Source of the DNA: Sycon ciliatum
Lineage: Eukaryota > Porifera > Calcarea > Leucosolenida > Sycettidae
Assembly: GCF_964019385.1 (NCBI RefSeq)
Contig: NC_088651.1
Coordinates: 6,404,196-6,468,195 of the forward strand
Length of the DNA stretch: 64,000 nucleotides
Reading direction: 5' to 3'
Numbering within the stretch: position 1 is the first letter of the stretch; every line of letters starts with the position of its first letter. The notes below the pieces were generated by a model. That model made no database searches. It had not been told where the DNA came from and saw only the letters and a list, made by a program, of their open reading frames with translations. Shown here piece by piece: positions 1-11,743 of this stretch. Both the position numbers and the translations under genes were made by a program.

Positions 1-835
1 CTGCCGAATACGTGACTGGCTTGAGGCCAGTTCCATACTGGGCAGGGCGCCCAGCTCAGGTCGCACGCCGTAGCGGCGTGAGCTGGGCGCGGTGAGGGTT
101 GGTGATAACTACAGTTTCCTCCTTCCTCCTCCGGAAACTTCCATTAATAGTAGAACGACCCCCCGGTCATTGTACTATATAGTAGATTGCCCCCGGGGTC
201 ACTCTACTATATAGTACAATGCCCGGGGGTCCATCTGCTGGGGGGGGGGGGGTCATTCTACTATAGTACACCGGTGCGCATACATGTAATCATGTACATT
301 ATGTACATGTACGTCCGTACTCCTACTGAGTACCCGTTCATTGACCACGTCAATGACCTGATGTCGTGATGATGCCCAATGGGCGAAATATCGGTAGTTT
401 GTTCATTTTGTGCAGCTAATAAAAGTAAAGGGCCTATTCGGGAATGTTGTTTACATGTACATGTATGTGGAAGGTCTATTTTTAGGTGGTCCCGCTGATG
501 ACGACGTACATGTAGGACCTCACCGTATCTCCCGTGCTTTTGCTGTTGCACTGAACAATACATTAGCAGCGTCACTACTTGTACTTCTCAGCTGGCACGG
601 TCGTTCGCTATTGCATTGTAACCCGCGCTGATGTTTGCTTCATGTTTTAGCTAAGCTAACAATAGGATGTGTTCGTAGCTGCTAGAGTCACTTCTCGTGA
701 CGTTTCTCCTTCTTCTTGGCCGGTGCAATAAACGTCCTTTAGGTTACGGTGACCTTGTTGTGTGAGTGGTTGGGCAGTACCAGTAGTCGTATATTGCGGC
801 TGAACGCTACTACTAGCGGGATACCCGGTTACGAC
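1..835. other. No gene seen; GC-rich hairpin and inverted motifs
   Basis: I see no convincing coding sequence here. A hairpin lies at 47-90 with perfect 12-bp arms (GCGCCCAGCTCA and its complement). Between about 150 and 290 are repeated, inverted ACTATATAGTA and CCCCGGG motifs and a run of 12 G, which together look like a decayed foldback element. Short reading frames in this stretch have no family resemblance. Confidence 0.5.
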
Positions 836-1130
836 ACGTGGATTCTCGCATTATGCTCGTAAAATCCTCATATTATGCTTTGGCACCCGGGGATATATAT
901 TCACATTGTTGTACTTATCGAGCCTCAGAGTTCGGAAATTTGTGCCTTTTTTCGTACTTGCAAGTTGCAAGTGGCCATAAGGACAACAAAATACATGAGT
1001 ATCCCATACCAAGGTGGCCATGCATGTTAGAGATCAACATGGAAAAGAGAAAACATTACTTCTCCTATTCATCACTTGATTTCTTTTGTACTTCAGTGAA
1101 AATATTATTTCATTGCCAAATTAGTTTGAG
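836..1130 (-). repeat. Dispersed repeat, inverted copy of 26978-27560
   Basis: This stretch is the reverse complement, with moderate divergence, of 26978-27560. The shared parts include the GCATAATATGAGG / TTTTACGAGCATAATGCG block that also occurs at about 18110 and 24235. The copy here lacks the LINE fragment found at 27120-27387, so it serves as the empty site for that insertion. Confidence 0.7.
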
Positions 1131-1140
1131 TTACCTTTGA

Positions 1141-4139
1141 AAATTATCATGTTCAACTGTCTTCGTAATCATCATACTCGTCCAACTGATGTCACCCTCA
1201 CCCTGCGAATAACCAGCTCATCTCTCCCGTAGCTCCACTTCTCCTTCCATCATGACCGAACATTAACTATACTGTATACATCAATTTTAGAGCAATATCC
1301 ATGGCCTGCAGTCATAATTATCATGGCTGCTAAATAATTCCAGAGGTCATGACTTCGTACCATGCATAATGTACAAATGTATATTACTAGTATACCGGTA
1401 CATGACGTCATGTACACGGAGTTTTGCGGACTACATGTACTACTGGTACTAGTACCTGCCACTATCTCGTCCGCTACGGGATACCTGATGAAGGCTGATT
1501 CACTCGCTTCTTCTGCTACATGTACTGTGTCAGTGTGAAAAAGAACTAATAATTACTTTGAAGAAAACGAGTTCGAGCATACAATACTGTATTGCCATGC
1601 TTTCTACCCTGCTTTTCATTGAAAACCCTATCTGCATGACCTCCGAACCCTTTACCATGCAGACCACCAGCACTGATCAGGTGCATTGTACACGATTGTA
1701 TAGCCTAACAGTTACATACTAGAGCTGTGGTATAATCGTGTAGTTCTGCTCCTGCCTCCTAGAGGATGCCAAATTATGCTCCAAATTTTCTATCACCAAA
1801 TGCCGAAGGATGTACCCAGAGTGCTGACAGTGCTCAACACCACAAAGGCAGAGCGTAAGGTGTCCAAGTGCCGACACGAGAACAAGTATCTCCTAAAAAA
1901 CCACGGTGTCACTTTTAAGTGTGGGCAGGAGGCTGTGGAGACATGTTTAAAAACATGTCTCCACAGCCTCCTGCCCACACCATTCACGTTCACACACCTT
2001 GCTCATAACACCCTGCCCACACCAGACATATCCATTGCGCTATTATCACACTGCTAGCTCTACAGCCTCCTGCCTACAACATCCACACGCATTGTTCACC
2101 ACCTCCTGCCCACACCAGCCACACACTTCGCGCTCACACTGCACTGCTAGCCCCTGCCTTCAACAACCACACACTCTGCACACAGCCCCCTGCCTAAAAC
2201 ATCACCGCTACTGCGCTAGCCCCCACAGTCTCACACAGCTTTTTATACCACCCTCTCCTGGCATATACATGTATACCGGCATGGTCGGCACCCGATCTTC
2301 ATGTTGCCTGATGATTGCGTTTGAAACTTAAAGTAGCAGCAAACAAGCCTTGATTGTCCTTGTTGTTCTGTTGTGTATCACCAAATGCCAATAATTATGG
2401 CGGCATAATCCGCCGGTGCCTAACACACACACAACATAATAAAATCCACATTATTTTGTACTCGGATTGTGAGCCAATTAAATCTTCTTTTTATGAGGAT
2501 GGGGAAATGTTACGAGTTATGACTAACAATACTCTCAGTTCGCTGACTGTCTCAGTCCTCCACCTCCACCCTTTAGTTACAAGTAAAGTACTGGCAGCTT
2601 AAATCCGACCCTCGAGCGGTGCGCTCACGTCTCAAAGACCCAACACAGGATTGTAGCACTATGACACAGATACCGCTAAAATGTGAACGCACCGCTCAGG
2701 GGTCGGATTTCAGTTGCAAGCACTGTATGTGCTTTGGTGTGGCACTACCGACATCTCACAGCATTGAGCAGCTTGTGTGTATGATTTGTTTGTTATCACT
2801 CCCAATATTCTTCCCTTCCTCCTAGCAAAATTTTAATGAAAGCATTTGCCACAGCGATGGAACTAGGGGTGGGGTGGGGTACTGAGACATTCATTCAACG
2901 ACCTGAGACCATTGTTAGCCATAACTCGTAATAATCATAATTTCCCCCCTTTCCTGCACCACGCTGTCAGCACACACTGCCCAAACCAACCACAGGTCTG
3001 AGGGTAAAATAAGTCTGAAATGGGAAAGCAGTATACGCTCGAAAAGTAGACAATGCACGAAGACGAGAGAGGAAAGAGTTCATCACCGGCCAAACATGGC
3101 CGCGGACCGCGGTCTAAACGCAACTAACTTAGATAACAAAAAGGAAGAGGATATAGTCGTAAGCCATAGAAGCAGTGACCTATCAGAGCATTCCGGGTAA
3201 CCGGCTCACAAAGGTGTGCCATCTAATGTATGGTAGTTCCTCGAACAGTTTCTACGCCGGAGGAAGAAAAGCACCTCTAAACTATGTGGGCAGTCATACA
3301 TGCAAATGAGAACAACAATGAGTCAGCGGCTAACGGCAGCTACAGCATCTAATGTATTGGCAACCAATGACACAAGGTTTCGGAGAGACCTTCTACAAGT
3401 TCTAGAAAGAACCAAAGCATCTCATCATAACGTGTAAACACAGCTTCTTACAGCCACATATACGCAGAATACATTGCTGCTGAGCCGAACACAGCTGGCA
3501 GGCACTGTAGCCTAGGATTATTACCCTCATTATTATGATTAGGTGCGGTTCACACGAGGTACAAAGTGCGTATAACTGATTGCAGTACAAAACAGCTTTA
3601 TCCAGCATGTGTTCACACGGTGTATGTGAAGCGAAGGACCAAAGGGACCGTCACTTAATTTTTCGCCGACTACCCACCCAAAAAATCTTTTCGTTTCACG
3701 CGTCAGTAACTGCAGTAACTGTTACCCTTCATCCTACATGTATATTTGGATTATACACGGCCTTGTCCGTTGTCACGACAGCGACAGCTCTACAGAGTGT
3801 TGAAGTGAGATACATTAATTTCAATTGTTGGTGGACGAACAAATCGCTGGTTCCGAAAAACGCGGCCTGCATCGATGGTGTTTGGTGAATCATCAAACAG
3901 GATGTCCAGCAGTGTTCACCGAGGAAGGAGAATACACTCGTCACCACTGTTGTCCGATTCATCCAAGTGGGCGTTAGCTGCACCGCGCCTATTGTGTTTT
4001 AGTATTCCGTGGACGCACACTAGCGTTCTCAGCGATTGTGGAGCCACAACTTATCTTCATGCAGCGTTGCACTGTCCAAGAGCACAAACGTCCGCAGTCA
4101 CCCATCATCATACATGTACATGTAGATTTGGAGTATACA
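1141..4139. other. No gene seen; repeat fragments
   Basis: No open frame here resembles a known family. It contains the perfect palindrome at 1919-1980, and from about 1961 to 2260 a degenerate tandem array of short units around CTGCCCACACCA. At 2303-2371 is a sequence that recurs, inverted, as a short insertion at 25481-25556. About 2385-2430 is related, inverted, to about 18050-18100. The GGTGCGGTTCACACGAGG block at 3542 recurs inverted at about 9940. Confidence 0.5.
1919..1980. repeat. Perfect 30-bp-arm palindrome
   Basis: The 30 bases 1919-1948 are exactly repeated as reverse complement at 1951-1980, separated by only two bases (AA). The arms hold the same CTGCCCACAC / CTCCACAGCCTCC words that make up the degenerate array just downstream, which suggests that the array unit was copied in inverted orientation. 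It could extrude as a cruciform or fold as a tight RNA hairpin. Confidence 0.95.
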
Positions 4140-4147
4140 CAATCCAT

Positions 4148-4450
4148 TGCCAGGTGATGACTTTTTACTTTGTGTCATTTTGCTGCCAAACTGTTCAGAA
4201 CTTTTCAGCCCCGATCTGTCCATGTCTACATGTCGGCCATCCGCAAACTTCATGTGGAAGTTGGCTTTACTTACCCGTCGGGCTCAATGACTCTCCTTGC
4301 AAGGCTCCTGTCGGGCATCGACAGGTCATCATTGACGCAGCATCATCGTCTGCTGATAACCACTCAACTTCTCAGGGAGATTGGCCGGCATGTTGCCTTT
4401 CCACGTATGTGGCACCCTCATGACAAGGCCATGCTAAGGGCAAACTGACT
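4148..4450 (+). mobile_element. Fossil tyrosine-recombinase fragment (copy 0)
   Basis: The + strand encodes a stretch ending near DKAMLRAN that resembles the N-terminal SAM-like part of tyrosine recombinases as found in DIRS-type and Crypton-type elements: a YMSAIRKLH helix, then LARLLSGIDRSS, then RLLITTQLLREI. The catalytic domain is not visible. It is a short, broken fossil. Two further copies lie at 19450-19764 and 24960-25273. The family call rests on motif resemblance only. Confidence 0.5.
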
Positions 4451-4531
4451 GCTTGATTTTAGCTTTACATTACCGCAGTCAGTCCAGCACAATACACCAA
4501 TCGTATTTCACTATTACTCGCGTGTCATAAT

Positions 4532-7445
4532 AGACCGATCCCCTTATTATACTGGGTTCGAGCACGGGGGCAACCTCACTCGCGATCGAGCTAGTTTTTG
4601 AACGTGACAGCATCTTTGACAGTGTGTTTCAGGTTTGTTTTGGAATGTCTTCTGCTTAGTTCAAGTAGTTTGCGATGGCTTCGAGCGGTGCTAAACCTCC
4701 TGCTGGTAGGAGCAGAGTCTCCGAGAGAGACATGGACTGTGATGCCGCTGCAGGATTTTTTCAAGGCGCGGGAGGGAACGATCTCGGGCCACAAACAGGA
4801 GTTACTCCAGAGGTGAGTTTTTTTGTTGTTGAAATATTCGAATCGCGAATCGTGTTGTGAGATTTATTTTGTGCCTAGGCTACAGCAGACCACATTTCTT
4901 TCTCCTTGCGATCGGTGCTGAAGATAATATTAACCTTTTTCTGGTCTGTCTTTTCCTCTCCAGAGCCATCTTCTATGAAGGTAACCGTGGTGCTGCCAAG
5001 TCACCAAGTCGCGATCAGCAGCCCTGAAGTGGAAAATCGATTTTCCAACGATCTGGTTGGACATCAGCCACTAAAGTACTTCTGATTTGCCTGTAATGAC
5101 AACAGCAGCCATCCTTGGACACCTTGCAAAGACAGGAAAAGCCACTGGTGGAAGCGACTGCTATGAGGTGACGATAGCAGTGCAGTGGTGATCGCTGTTT
5201 TGTCAAGTCGAAGGGCTAGCCAACCCAGAGGAAGCATAAAAAAACGATGAGCAGTGCGTGTTATTTGTTGAGCGTGAAGAGCTAGAGGAGGACAGTGCAA
5301 ACACATGGACGGAGTGGATGGTGTTTGAAGAACAGTGTGCTGTGTGCCGGCTGGTGGTGATGGTGGTCTTTGTCAGCATGTATTCGTGCTGCTTCTTGTG
5401 CTGGAACAGTTCTCGCCCAGGAAGGCAGATTGCGTGCTCCCTGGCCCTCAGTTGGCTATCGGGCATTTGTTCCAGGAACATTACCCCAGAGCCAATGATG
5501 AGTCGTACCTTTGAAAAGTCGAAGCTTGCTGTTAATCGCAAGCGTAGCGCAGTGGATTGCTCCCTCTTCGAAGCACGAGGGCCAAAGCTTGCCGCTGTCT
5601 GCAGCAAAGTGTGTGTGCAGTTCTTTCGAACCTATGAATATACCCCCCTGCACGTTCAGAGTGAACTATTTTCTAGTATATTTAACATCCTCAACCCGCC
5701 ACCACCATGCGCTCTTGGCCGAACTAATGCACGAAGCATAAACACACCAGCACAGCAAGGACACTTCCGTTGACAGATATTGTTTACGCCTCTAGACCGC
5801 TGTTTCTTTTCTTCGAGCTCATCGTTAGAGGAGGATAGTAGCGGGATACTAATGATGATATAATAGAAGATGATAGACGGTTTGTGGTCCGATATTGATG
5901 ATTGGAGATCTAAGAAAGCAATGACAGTGATTGCGAAATGGATAATATTATCATGATTATATGCCAGTCTGGTAATGCGTTGTACTAGTGGACAGTATTG
6001 AAATCATCACTGCATTCGATGCAAATATTGGTATACCTTTGGTTTCAGTATTGGAAAAAAAGAGTAAGAGAACCTGGTTGATTTGGTTGCATCTGCGACT
6101 GGCTACCGGGTGTTGTGATCAGCAATGTTACCATGGGAGAAAATAAGAGCGCAAGGATCTGTTGGGTCTTGTTGTGCCGGTGCGAGAACCCTAAGTGCAT
6201 GGCAAAATAGAACTGTTTCATCCACAATGCAGAATGTCTTGCGGTACATGGCATTGATGACTGAACATCTCGCCAGCTCGCCCAAATGGGGATCATGCCC
6301 AAACGGAGGAACAAGACAACTTTCCAGCTCAGCTAGCTATATAGTATATACCGTGAAACGGATGATTAACTTGTGCCACGCATTACAGCTTCTGTCCCAT
6401 TCGGCCCAGGCTTAGACACATCAATGCCAATAGCAGCTGATCCTCCATTACATGCTCATTGGCGATTTACGGCCACCTCCAACTGTATCCGCCGTCCCTC
6501 AGCTTCCGTCTTCGCAGATCTGGCTCGGCGCAGTACATTTTCTCGGCTAGGCTCAAAGAAGTCCCACAGAGCGGTCCAAACACCTGAAGGCAAACCAGTC
6601 AGAAACTGGCGCGGCTCAGAGTCTTTCTTTATGTTATTGTACGTAAGCTGTTTTTCGGCTTTCTTCACCCCATCGTCCAACTGCTCCACGAGCTCTACTT
6701 GCTGCCAACTCCTGATGCAGATGCTGCACTCCCATTACAGGACCAAACTGCACTAAGCCAGGTTCCTTTCCAAATCAAAATGCCGTTGCCTCTCAGCAAA
6801 ATACTGGTTTGCGAGCATGGGGAGCTCGTGATGCAGACGCTGCACTTCCATGACCGAACTGCACTAGGCTCAGCAAATACTGTTTTGCGAGCATGGGGAG
6901 CAGAGCGTCCAGACTCCACTCTCTTGCGAAAAGCAAACCTGGTACCGTAGGACAGCTGTTTGGTTTCCTGGACTCATCCTGCCCTTGTAGAGCTGGGCAA
7001 AACGATTTCGACTTCGGGATCGAAATGATCGCTGCATCTCAAATATTCAGCGTGACCCTAAAACTACGTCCTTCCTCACGGGGAATAGCCTGGATCCGCT
7101 TGCTCCAGGCCGCTGTGGCTCCACACGACGAAAGGAGTGAAATGACTTGTTTGCTTCGTCCTCCTGTTCTGACAGTGAGGAACGCAGCAATGATCCTGAG
7201 AAGGCATCCTGAAGTCGTAAAAAGGAAGACGTCTAAACAAAAACAAAACAGCTCAAACCAAAAGTCCTTGTGGCATTTTTTGTAGACAGGCTTGCACTGC
7301 GTGTAGATTTCGCGTGCTCTGCACTTCGCATGCGAGAAGTCACGCAAAGCCGAGGTGAGGTTGGTCGCGTGTGTGCAGCAGGATCCCACGCGACTGCGGA
7401 GTTGCCCCCTTGCTCGAACCCAGACAATAATAAGGGGATCGGTCT
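4532..7445 (-). mobile_element. 2.9-kb DNA transposon, probably ISL2EU/IS4-like
   Basis: The ends are inverted repeats of about 45 bp: both begin AGACCGATCCCCTTATTAT and share GGGTTCGAGCA and GGGGGCAAC. Flanking dinucleotides are AT (4530-4531 and 7446-7447). The paralogous site at about 19837 reads straight through with one AT, which shows a 2-bp AT target duplication. From what I recall, AT duplications are typical of the ISL2EU group. The minus strand at 6456-6700 has a TGLPSGVWTALWDFF block, and 6103-6285 has a weak CIVDETV match, both reminiscent of IS4/Harbinger-type DDE transposases. No complete transposase frame is present, so it is a decayed copy. Confidence 0.65.
6456..6700 (-). pseudogene. 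Transposase N-terminal fragment (IS4/ISL2EU-like)
   Basis: The minus-strand frame gives a short coiled-coil-like segment (EQLDDGVKKAEKQL) followed by FLTGLPSGVWTALWDFFEPS. This resembles the segment that precedes the DDE catalytic core in many IS4/Harbinger-related transposases, where a TGLPS-type motif is common. It has no ATG at the open end (GTG only) and stops after about 77 codons. Low-quality matches to the catalytic part follow in another minus frame at 6103-6285. Confidence 0.4.
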
Positions 7446-8179
7446 ATTGGGGATATGGGCTGCTCCAGCTGCTCCGCCCAATATCCCTGATATGCCAACT
7501 AGACGGAAAGTGTGTTCTGAGCCTGTATCGCGTATAACAGGCTCATATTAAAACAAATAATAAAAGTCTTAAAAAATCAGGGTTCACGTGACACTCGGCT
7601 GGAAGCCGAGTGTCAACTGAAAACCAAAACACATGCAACTGCCAACATGCATGTAACAGCCACTGCAAGCCAGAACTACAGAATCCGCGCAGGGAGGAAC
7701 AGGGAAACAGAGGGAACGCTTCCGACTCCGAGAGCTTCAAATAGCAGCGGACAACACAATACAATGAACCTTGCGTGTCACCTTGCGATACCGCAAACGG
7801 ACACCTATGGATGCACAGCACAGCACAGACTCAGTGCATGCACGGCGTAATAATAAATGGAGTACAATGAAACCAACAACGGTCAACTTGCACCCTATGC
7901 AGTAAGTATTAGTTACAGAGGACGTAGCAACTAGGCATATGCGGATTATGCCGTCAGAAAAATTGGCAGAATTCGGTACTTTTTCTGGTAAGTTTCATGC
8001 ATGTTTGGTATGTGGATAAAGAAATGGAGCAGAATTCGGGGAAATGCCCGCCATAAGGTTTGTATCGTTCTGCCAATTTCACTGCTTTTCGAGCAGAATC
8101 TGCCACCTTCTTGAGCATTATCCGCACACGCCTGCTGCCAACAAAAAAAGCTGGGTACGTGTATAGCGCACACTCCAAT

Positions 8180-8430
8180 GGCATGGATGCTGGTACATAC
8201 ATGTACCTCGTCAGCCACAGGCTGATTAGCTACTACATGTACAATACATGACGTACATGTATGTTGGTACTGCTGTCAGATTTCTGTTGAGACTCGGGGC
8301 AGATCGTGACATGATGGTGAGATTGGTGACCCACGCGAGAACACACATTACACTTGCGGCTGGCCTTGCACTGAGTTGACCGGTGACCTGTGCGCAAACA
8401 CACAAAGTAACGCTTCTGTTCAATCAGTTA
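8180..8430 (-). mobile_element. Fossil BEL/Pao gag zinc-knuckle region (copy 0)
   Basis: This is the older counterpart of the zinc-knuckle fossils at 20325-20605 and 25925-26205. The minus strand retains the cysteine- and histidine-rich block found in BEL/Pao-type gag-like proteins. It is broken and more diverged than the other two copies. Confidence 0.5.
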
Positions 8431-9007
8431 TTCTTTCCGCTGTGCAACTGTTGTGTATTTCGTGCAGCTCGGGTCCAGGTGAGATCCGCCGCAGAATGCA
8501 CATCCTCTCGTACTTCTGGCATTCCAGTTACCATCAGACCACTTCCTTCTCGTGAACGTAACGTTACTTGCATGCGCCTGTCACCAGTGCACCTGCAGAA
8601 TAGTGAGTGACATCTTCTGCTGTATATGACATGTAGTACTGTGTACCGCCTGTGTCTGTGCGCGTATGTGAAAGGTTGCGTAAAAGAACGCGCGGATCCA
8701 AATACCACAGAAACTCGCTGCCATACGCATGGTCTCATCTCAAAATTGTTTTAGAACAAACTTTAGTTTGCATCTGAATAGTGAATAGTGTTCTTCATCG
8801 CATGTCAGCCCACGACTCATTGGACTATTCTTGAAGCCACAGTTGTCCGCAGAGCTAGCTGCACTTCTTGTGCTGATACAGTAGTTGTAGTTGTTCGTTT
8901 GAAGTTGTTGTTTAGTCACTCACGGGCGACGCCGACGCCGAAGATGAATTTGTGAGAAATCCGTAGAAGAAGAAAGCTGAGAAAAGCGTTTTGCATGGCT
9001 AGCAACC

Positions 9008-9215
9008 AACGCATATGGCCGATTGGTTTGCAGGCCTGCTTGCGAATCATGAGGTCCCGAGTTCGAGACCCGCGCTGGTAGCAGGGAGCGTGTAAAGACT
9101 TTTTACGTGAGTAAAGACTTTTTATGCGTGGTGAACTGCGCCGACACCCACGGTCAACTGGGTACTCACAGCTCGGAGTGAGGGTAACAAGGATGCAGTT
9201 TACAGGGTTATGGGC
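9008..9215 (+). mobile_element. tRNA-derived SINE
   Basis: A polymerase III-type promoter is visible. An A-box-like TGGCCGATTGG lies at 9016-9026 and a B-box-like AGTTCGAGACC at 9060-9070, spaced as in tRNA genes and tRNA-derived SINEs. The tRNA-like head is followed by a non-tRNA body ending around GGATGCAGTTTACAGGG. The same body occurs in inverted orientation at 12358-12510 and 22337-22489, so it is a dispersed family. No foldable tRNA acceptor stem is seen, so it is not a tRNA gene. Confidence 0.6.
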
Positions 9216-9357
9216 CGTTACACGCCCGATTGGTTGAGAGACTCACCTACTCTCCCCTGACTCACTTGTGAGGTCTGCATTCGCCACTAAGGTGTGCAAG
9301 GCATAGGCATAGTGGTGGCCTGCGGAAGCGAAGGCTAGTTTGTGTGTTTCTGAACAT

Positions 9358-9726
9358 TCAAGCGATGCCAACGCGAATCCCGCGAATTATTATTATTATT
9401 ATGTCCATGCGGACATTACTCCAGGCTCCTAACGCGCTCTCCATGTCAAACTCCGGATCAGCGTGGTTGCCCGTGACAGTCGATCTCTTGTACTTCTTGT
9501 ACATTTCCCTGGCTTTAGATTTCACGTTGTCTATTTTGTTGTGCACTATGAGCGCCGTCACCTCCCAGTCAAGGCCATTTTCCTTGGCAAGTTTGTTCAG
9601 CTCATCGGCAATTTCTTTCTCACGAACAGCGCGTTTCTTCATCTTGCCACTGTTCGTCTTATGCAGCCCATGGGTCGATGAGCTTTGCCTCCAAAACTGA
9701 AAAAATCTGGCGAGGCGCCGAGGCAT
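9358..9726 (-). CDS. Myb/SANT-like DNA-binding protein fragment (transposon-encoded)
   Basis: The 122-aa frame has a basic region (KMKKRAVREKE) followed by IADELNKLAKENG, then a VHNKIDNVKSKAREMYKKYK helix and a TG turn. This is the pattern of Myb/SANT-like or MADF-like domains in transposon-derived proteins. Its C-terminal end runs into an ATT trinucleotide repeat (IIIIII) and the inverted repeat of the host element, so the end is unlikely to be genuine. In Harbinger-type elements such proteins bind the transposon ends and help the transposase. Whether it is expressed cannot be seen. Confidence 0.5.
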   Translation of the reverse strand: MPRRLARFFQFWRQSSSTHGLHKTNSGKMKKRAVREKEIADELNKLAKENGLDWEVTALIVHNKIDNVKSKAREMYKKYKRSTVTGNHADPEFDMESALGAWSNVRMDIIIIIIRGIRVGIA

Positions 9727-10140
9727 CGTATCAAATAATTAATTGAACTTAATCGAACAACCAGGTGAAAATACAACAAGCTCTTTCAACCCACTTTGTC
9801 AACAAGAAACAGCGTATATCCTGCTTTCTATACCCCTTCGGGAGTTGCTGAAAACATTATACGAGTTTTCCCGCCTCAGGTGAAAGTCGTCAAGGTACCC
9901 ACACTCCCACAGTACAAGAACACGTTGAAAGCATGACATTTTGTACCTCGTGTGAACCGCACCTTATGCAATGTGTACTACAGAAGTAACTAATCACTTG
10001 TAATCATCCAAACCACAGAATACACTCAAACTAGCACTGATGGCATGTGACCTGCAGGTGCTGCACGTTCCTATTAGTTAAGGGTACAGTGCTGGAAGTA
10101 CAGTCACGCAATTCCACAACAATCATTATTATTATTATTA

Positions 10141-10548
10141 GAGAGGTTTCGGGGTACGATTTTCCGTGCCAAAATCCGTATGGGCGCTACGGATTTTTTC
10201 CAGGCGTGCTCCATACGATTTTTCGGCACGAGAATCCGTGTGGACTGGCTTTCATACGAACCATGCTTCGTATGGAGATTTTGCGTCATCGGGTGCAGAA
10301 AGATTTTTCGCGTACAAATTTGGTACGAGAAACATCGATTTTTCGCGGGAAGTTTTGATTTCGGTACAAATTTTCAAAATAAAAAGGCATAGCGCGGGAA
10401 CGTGACGTGTTTGCGATCGTAACCTAGGCAATGACGGCAAACACATAAGTTCCGTACCCCGGAACTTTTCACTGCTCGAAAACGACGTATAAAAAATCCG
10501 TAGAGCCTCCACGGATTTTGGCACGAAAATCGTACTCCGGAACCTCCC
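10141..10548. mobile_element. 408-bp MITE nested in the TIR element
   Basis: The ends match as inverted repeats: GAGAGGTTTCGGGGTACG on the left and, reverse-complemented, GGGAGGTTCCGGAGTACG on the right, continuing as ATTTT and CGTGCCAAAATCCGT. The interior is itself rich in inverted CGGATTTT / CATACGA words and codes for nothing recognisable. It sits in an ATT trinucleotide run, so a TA or TTA target duplication is plausible but cannot be resolved. Confidence 0.75.
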
Positions 10549-10864
10549 TATTATTATTATTGTCCATCCTCTCAAACAAAGACATGGTCTGCTCATCACC
10601 CCAGTACAAATGACAGTGATAATGACAATGATAAAATCAATAAAATAATGTCAAACTGTTGCGAACACCAACCTTCGTTTAACTATGCACTCTACTAAGA
10701 GTCTTGCCCTACTTCTGGAGTAATAATAATAATTATAATATTCGCGGGATCTGCGTTAGCATCACTTGAATGTTCAGAAACACACAAGCTATAGCCTTCG
10801 CTTCCGCAGGCCACCACTATGCCTTTTCACCTTAGTGGCAGATGCAGACCTCACAAGTGAGTCA

Positions 10865-11220
10865 ACGATCCTGTACGATTTTGACCAAAAGTGGTTTGTG
10901 AACCGTTTGCGCCGGTGATCGCCGGCTGCCGGAAGCCAGACTTTGTCAAAATTTCAAAAAAGGCTCGTCCTAAATTTTCCTAAATTGAAGCTAGAGACGA
11001 GGCTCGTTCGCCATTCTTGTAATCGCTTCAAGGTGGCAAATAAGTCAGCATACCAACCCGGCCTTTTCGGATGATCTGCTTGACTGTTGCGCAACTTATG
11101 AGACAAATACAATTATAACGAGGTCTGTCTCGTTGTCCAGGAAACGACCAATCAGCGACATTCCCGCCAAGGGCCTTATCAGAGTTTAAAGCCCGCTCAA
11201 TCGTTATTTTACTACTCTTG
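10865..11220. other. No gene seen; start of a dispersed repeat at about 11110
   Basis: There is no coding signal. From about 11110 the sequence matches 28480 onward (the ACGAGGTCTGTCTCGTTG block). It therefore belongs to a dispersed repeat that continues to 11873 and is only partly included in the tandem duplication, whose left breakpoint is at 11221. Confidence 0.6.
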
Positions 11221-11743
11221 ATGACGCGTCGAGGGCCTTGGGTTAGTTTAAAGCCCGCTGAATATACTCTAAACTGGTGCGTACAACTCCCTGTATGCAT
11301 AATAGTACGGTGGAGATAATGAACTCTGCATAACGTGTACGGTGTACTACTAAAAGCTACGCAATTCAGAAGTGTGTACGGTTTTTCCTCCCGTATTCTT
11401 TCACCTGTACGAATTTTCTTTGTCAACAGCTTGCGGAAACCTATAAAAACCGAAGATCAAAGTCATTAGAGTTATCGACAAGGGGCTCTCAAAGCCCCCA
11501 AAATAGCTCCACAAGCTACATGTATGAATAAGAATGAAGCTCGCAATAAGAGCCCAGCATTTCATTTGCTTCCATTCTACTTTTAGTAGTCCTAAGTGGT
11601 GCTGAGTTACCATAACTTTCCAGAAGAAAATATTCTTTCATACCACACCAAGTCTCTCTGCACACAAACCACAAAACTACCCGATATAGTGGTACACACG
11701 CATAATGGAAGTGAGATAATGCATGTAACCTCGTTCTAAAATA

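Larger units (their letters stand above)
4140..8906 (+). repeat. Old diverged copy (copy 0) of the repeat segment at 19435-21200 and 24945-26976
   Basis: Outside the transposon at 4532-7445, this region aligns along its length with 19435-21200 and 24945-26976, with clearly visible substitutions and small indels. It carries the same tyrosine-recombinase fossil at its left and the BEL/Pao zinc-knuckle fossil at its right. It lacks the 321-bp MITE of the other copies (at about 8622 here) and so gives that MITE's empty site. Its higher divergence marks it as older than the 11221-26797 duplication. Confidence 0.8.
9258..10864 (-). mobile_element. 1.6-kb TIR element with Myb/SANT-like ORF
   Basis: The ends are long imperfect inverted repeats (about 9258-9395 and 10730-10864) starting TGACTCACTTGTGAGG and sharing the block GCCTGCGGAAGCGAAGGCTA and TTTCTGAACATTCAAG. 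Inside is one short open frame with a Myb/SANT-like domain (9358-9726, minus) and a nested MITE (10141-10548). No transposase is visible. PIF/Harbinger elements typically encode a separate Myb/SANT-like protein, so this may be a non-autonomous Harbinger relative, but I see no clear target duplication to confirm it. Confidence 0.6.

Noticed and set aside
4675-4806. Possible first exon (MASSGAKPPAGRSRV) with donor GAGGTGAG
   Set aside because: It lies inside the DNA transposon, no matching second exon was found on that strand, and it resembles no protein I know.
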